A DNA stretch of 5,207 nt, from assembly GCA_003519545.1 (NCBI GenBank), contig DOWN01000193.1:1-5207 (forward strand), in the 5' to 3' direction. A model generated the notes under the pieces. The model saw only the letters and a program-made list of their open reading frames with translations. It was not told where the DNA came from and did not search any database. Below are positions 5,146-5,207 of the stretch, in pieces. The position numbers were made by a program, and so were the translations under genes. Each line of letters starts with the position of its first letter. Position 1 is the first letter of the stretch. The DNA comes from Bacteroidota bacterium (GTDB lineage Bacteria; Bacteroidota; Ignavibacteria; Tepidaquicellales; Tepidaquicellaceae).

Positions 5146-5165
5146 AATTCAAAAACGATTGAATT
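5146..5165. repeat. Short inverted repeat in the gene-free right end
   Basis: AATTCAA (5146-5152) and TTGAATT (5159-5165) flank the spacer AAACGA, followed by T-rich sequence, so a weak hairpin or binding site is possible. Nothing else recognisable lies in 5071-5207; it is probably the upstream region of a gene beyond the window. Confidence 0.25.
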
Positions 5166-5207
5166 ATGTTTTTAAAATTTTTTGCACATTAAAGAACTAT
5201 GCATATG

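Noticed and set aside
1..5207. Mobile element, CRISPR array, phage or attachment site
   Set aside because: No transposase, integrase, repeat-spacer pattern or target duplication was seen. The tRNA-like gene could serve as an integration site, but no integrase or repeated 3' end lies in the window.

Overview
The window reads as chromosomal DNA from an AT-rich bacterium of the Bacteroidota / Ignavibacteriota-Chlorobiota (FCB) type. Three things point there. The Lrp/AsnC protein and the secreted serine hydrolase look like versions from that group. Most start codons lack a clear Shine-Dalgarno. A minus-strand promoter matches the Bacteroidota consensus (TTTG, about 20 bases, TAnnTTTG). The genus cannot be fixed from sequence alone.

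Layout, left to right. (1) Positions 2-607 hold the 3' part of an exported-looking cyclophilin-type prolyl isomerase. Its frame is open to the window edge through a Thr/Asn/Gln-rich linker, and a strong intrinsic terminator follows at 637-668. (2) An ECF-type promoter at 681-708 precedes a compact plus-strand operon. It encodes an ECF sigma factor (748-1332), an overlapping single-pass membrane protein that is probably its anti-sigma factor (1295-2230), and a secreted class C beta-lactamase-fold serine hydrolase with C-terminal TPRs (2241-3638). The promoter resembles what an ECF sigma recognises, so the operon is probably autoregulated and triggered by an envelope signal. (3) A DinB/YfiT-type four-helix protein lies on the minus strand at 3648-4145, converging on the operon with only 9 bases between stop codons. 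(4) The interval 4146-4576 has no protein gene. It holds a minus-strand transcription unit: promoter, a perfect inverted repeat with 11-bp arms at the predicted transcription start, a 140-nt tRNA-like RNA, and an intrinsic terminator. (5) An Lrp/AsnC regulator lies at 4577-5047 on the plus strand, divergent from the RNA. The last 160 bases have no recognisable gene.

The most unusual item is the tRNA-like RNA at 4289-4428 (minus). It has a perfect acceptor stem, canonical T-arm, leucine-type D-arm and a 5-6 bp anticodon-type hairpin. But its variable region is about 72 nt, far beyond a normal class II tRNA. Its anticodon-type loop has no U33, it has G at position 73, and it encodes no CCA. It has its own promoter and terminator, so it looks like a transcribed RNA and not a decayed fragment. 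It is the best candidate here for something undescribed. Second is the ECF sigma / membrane protein / beta-lactamase-fold hydrolase cassette.
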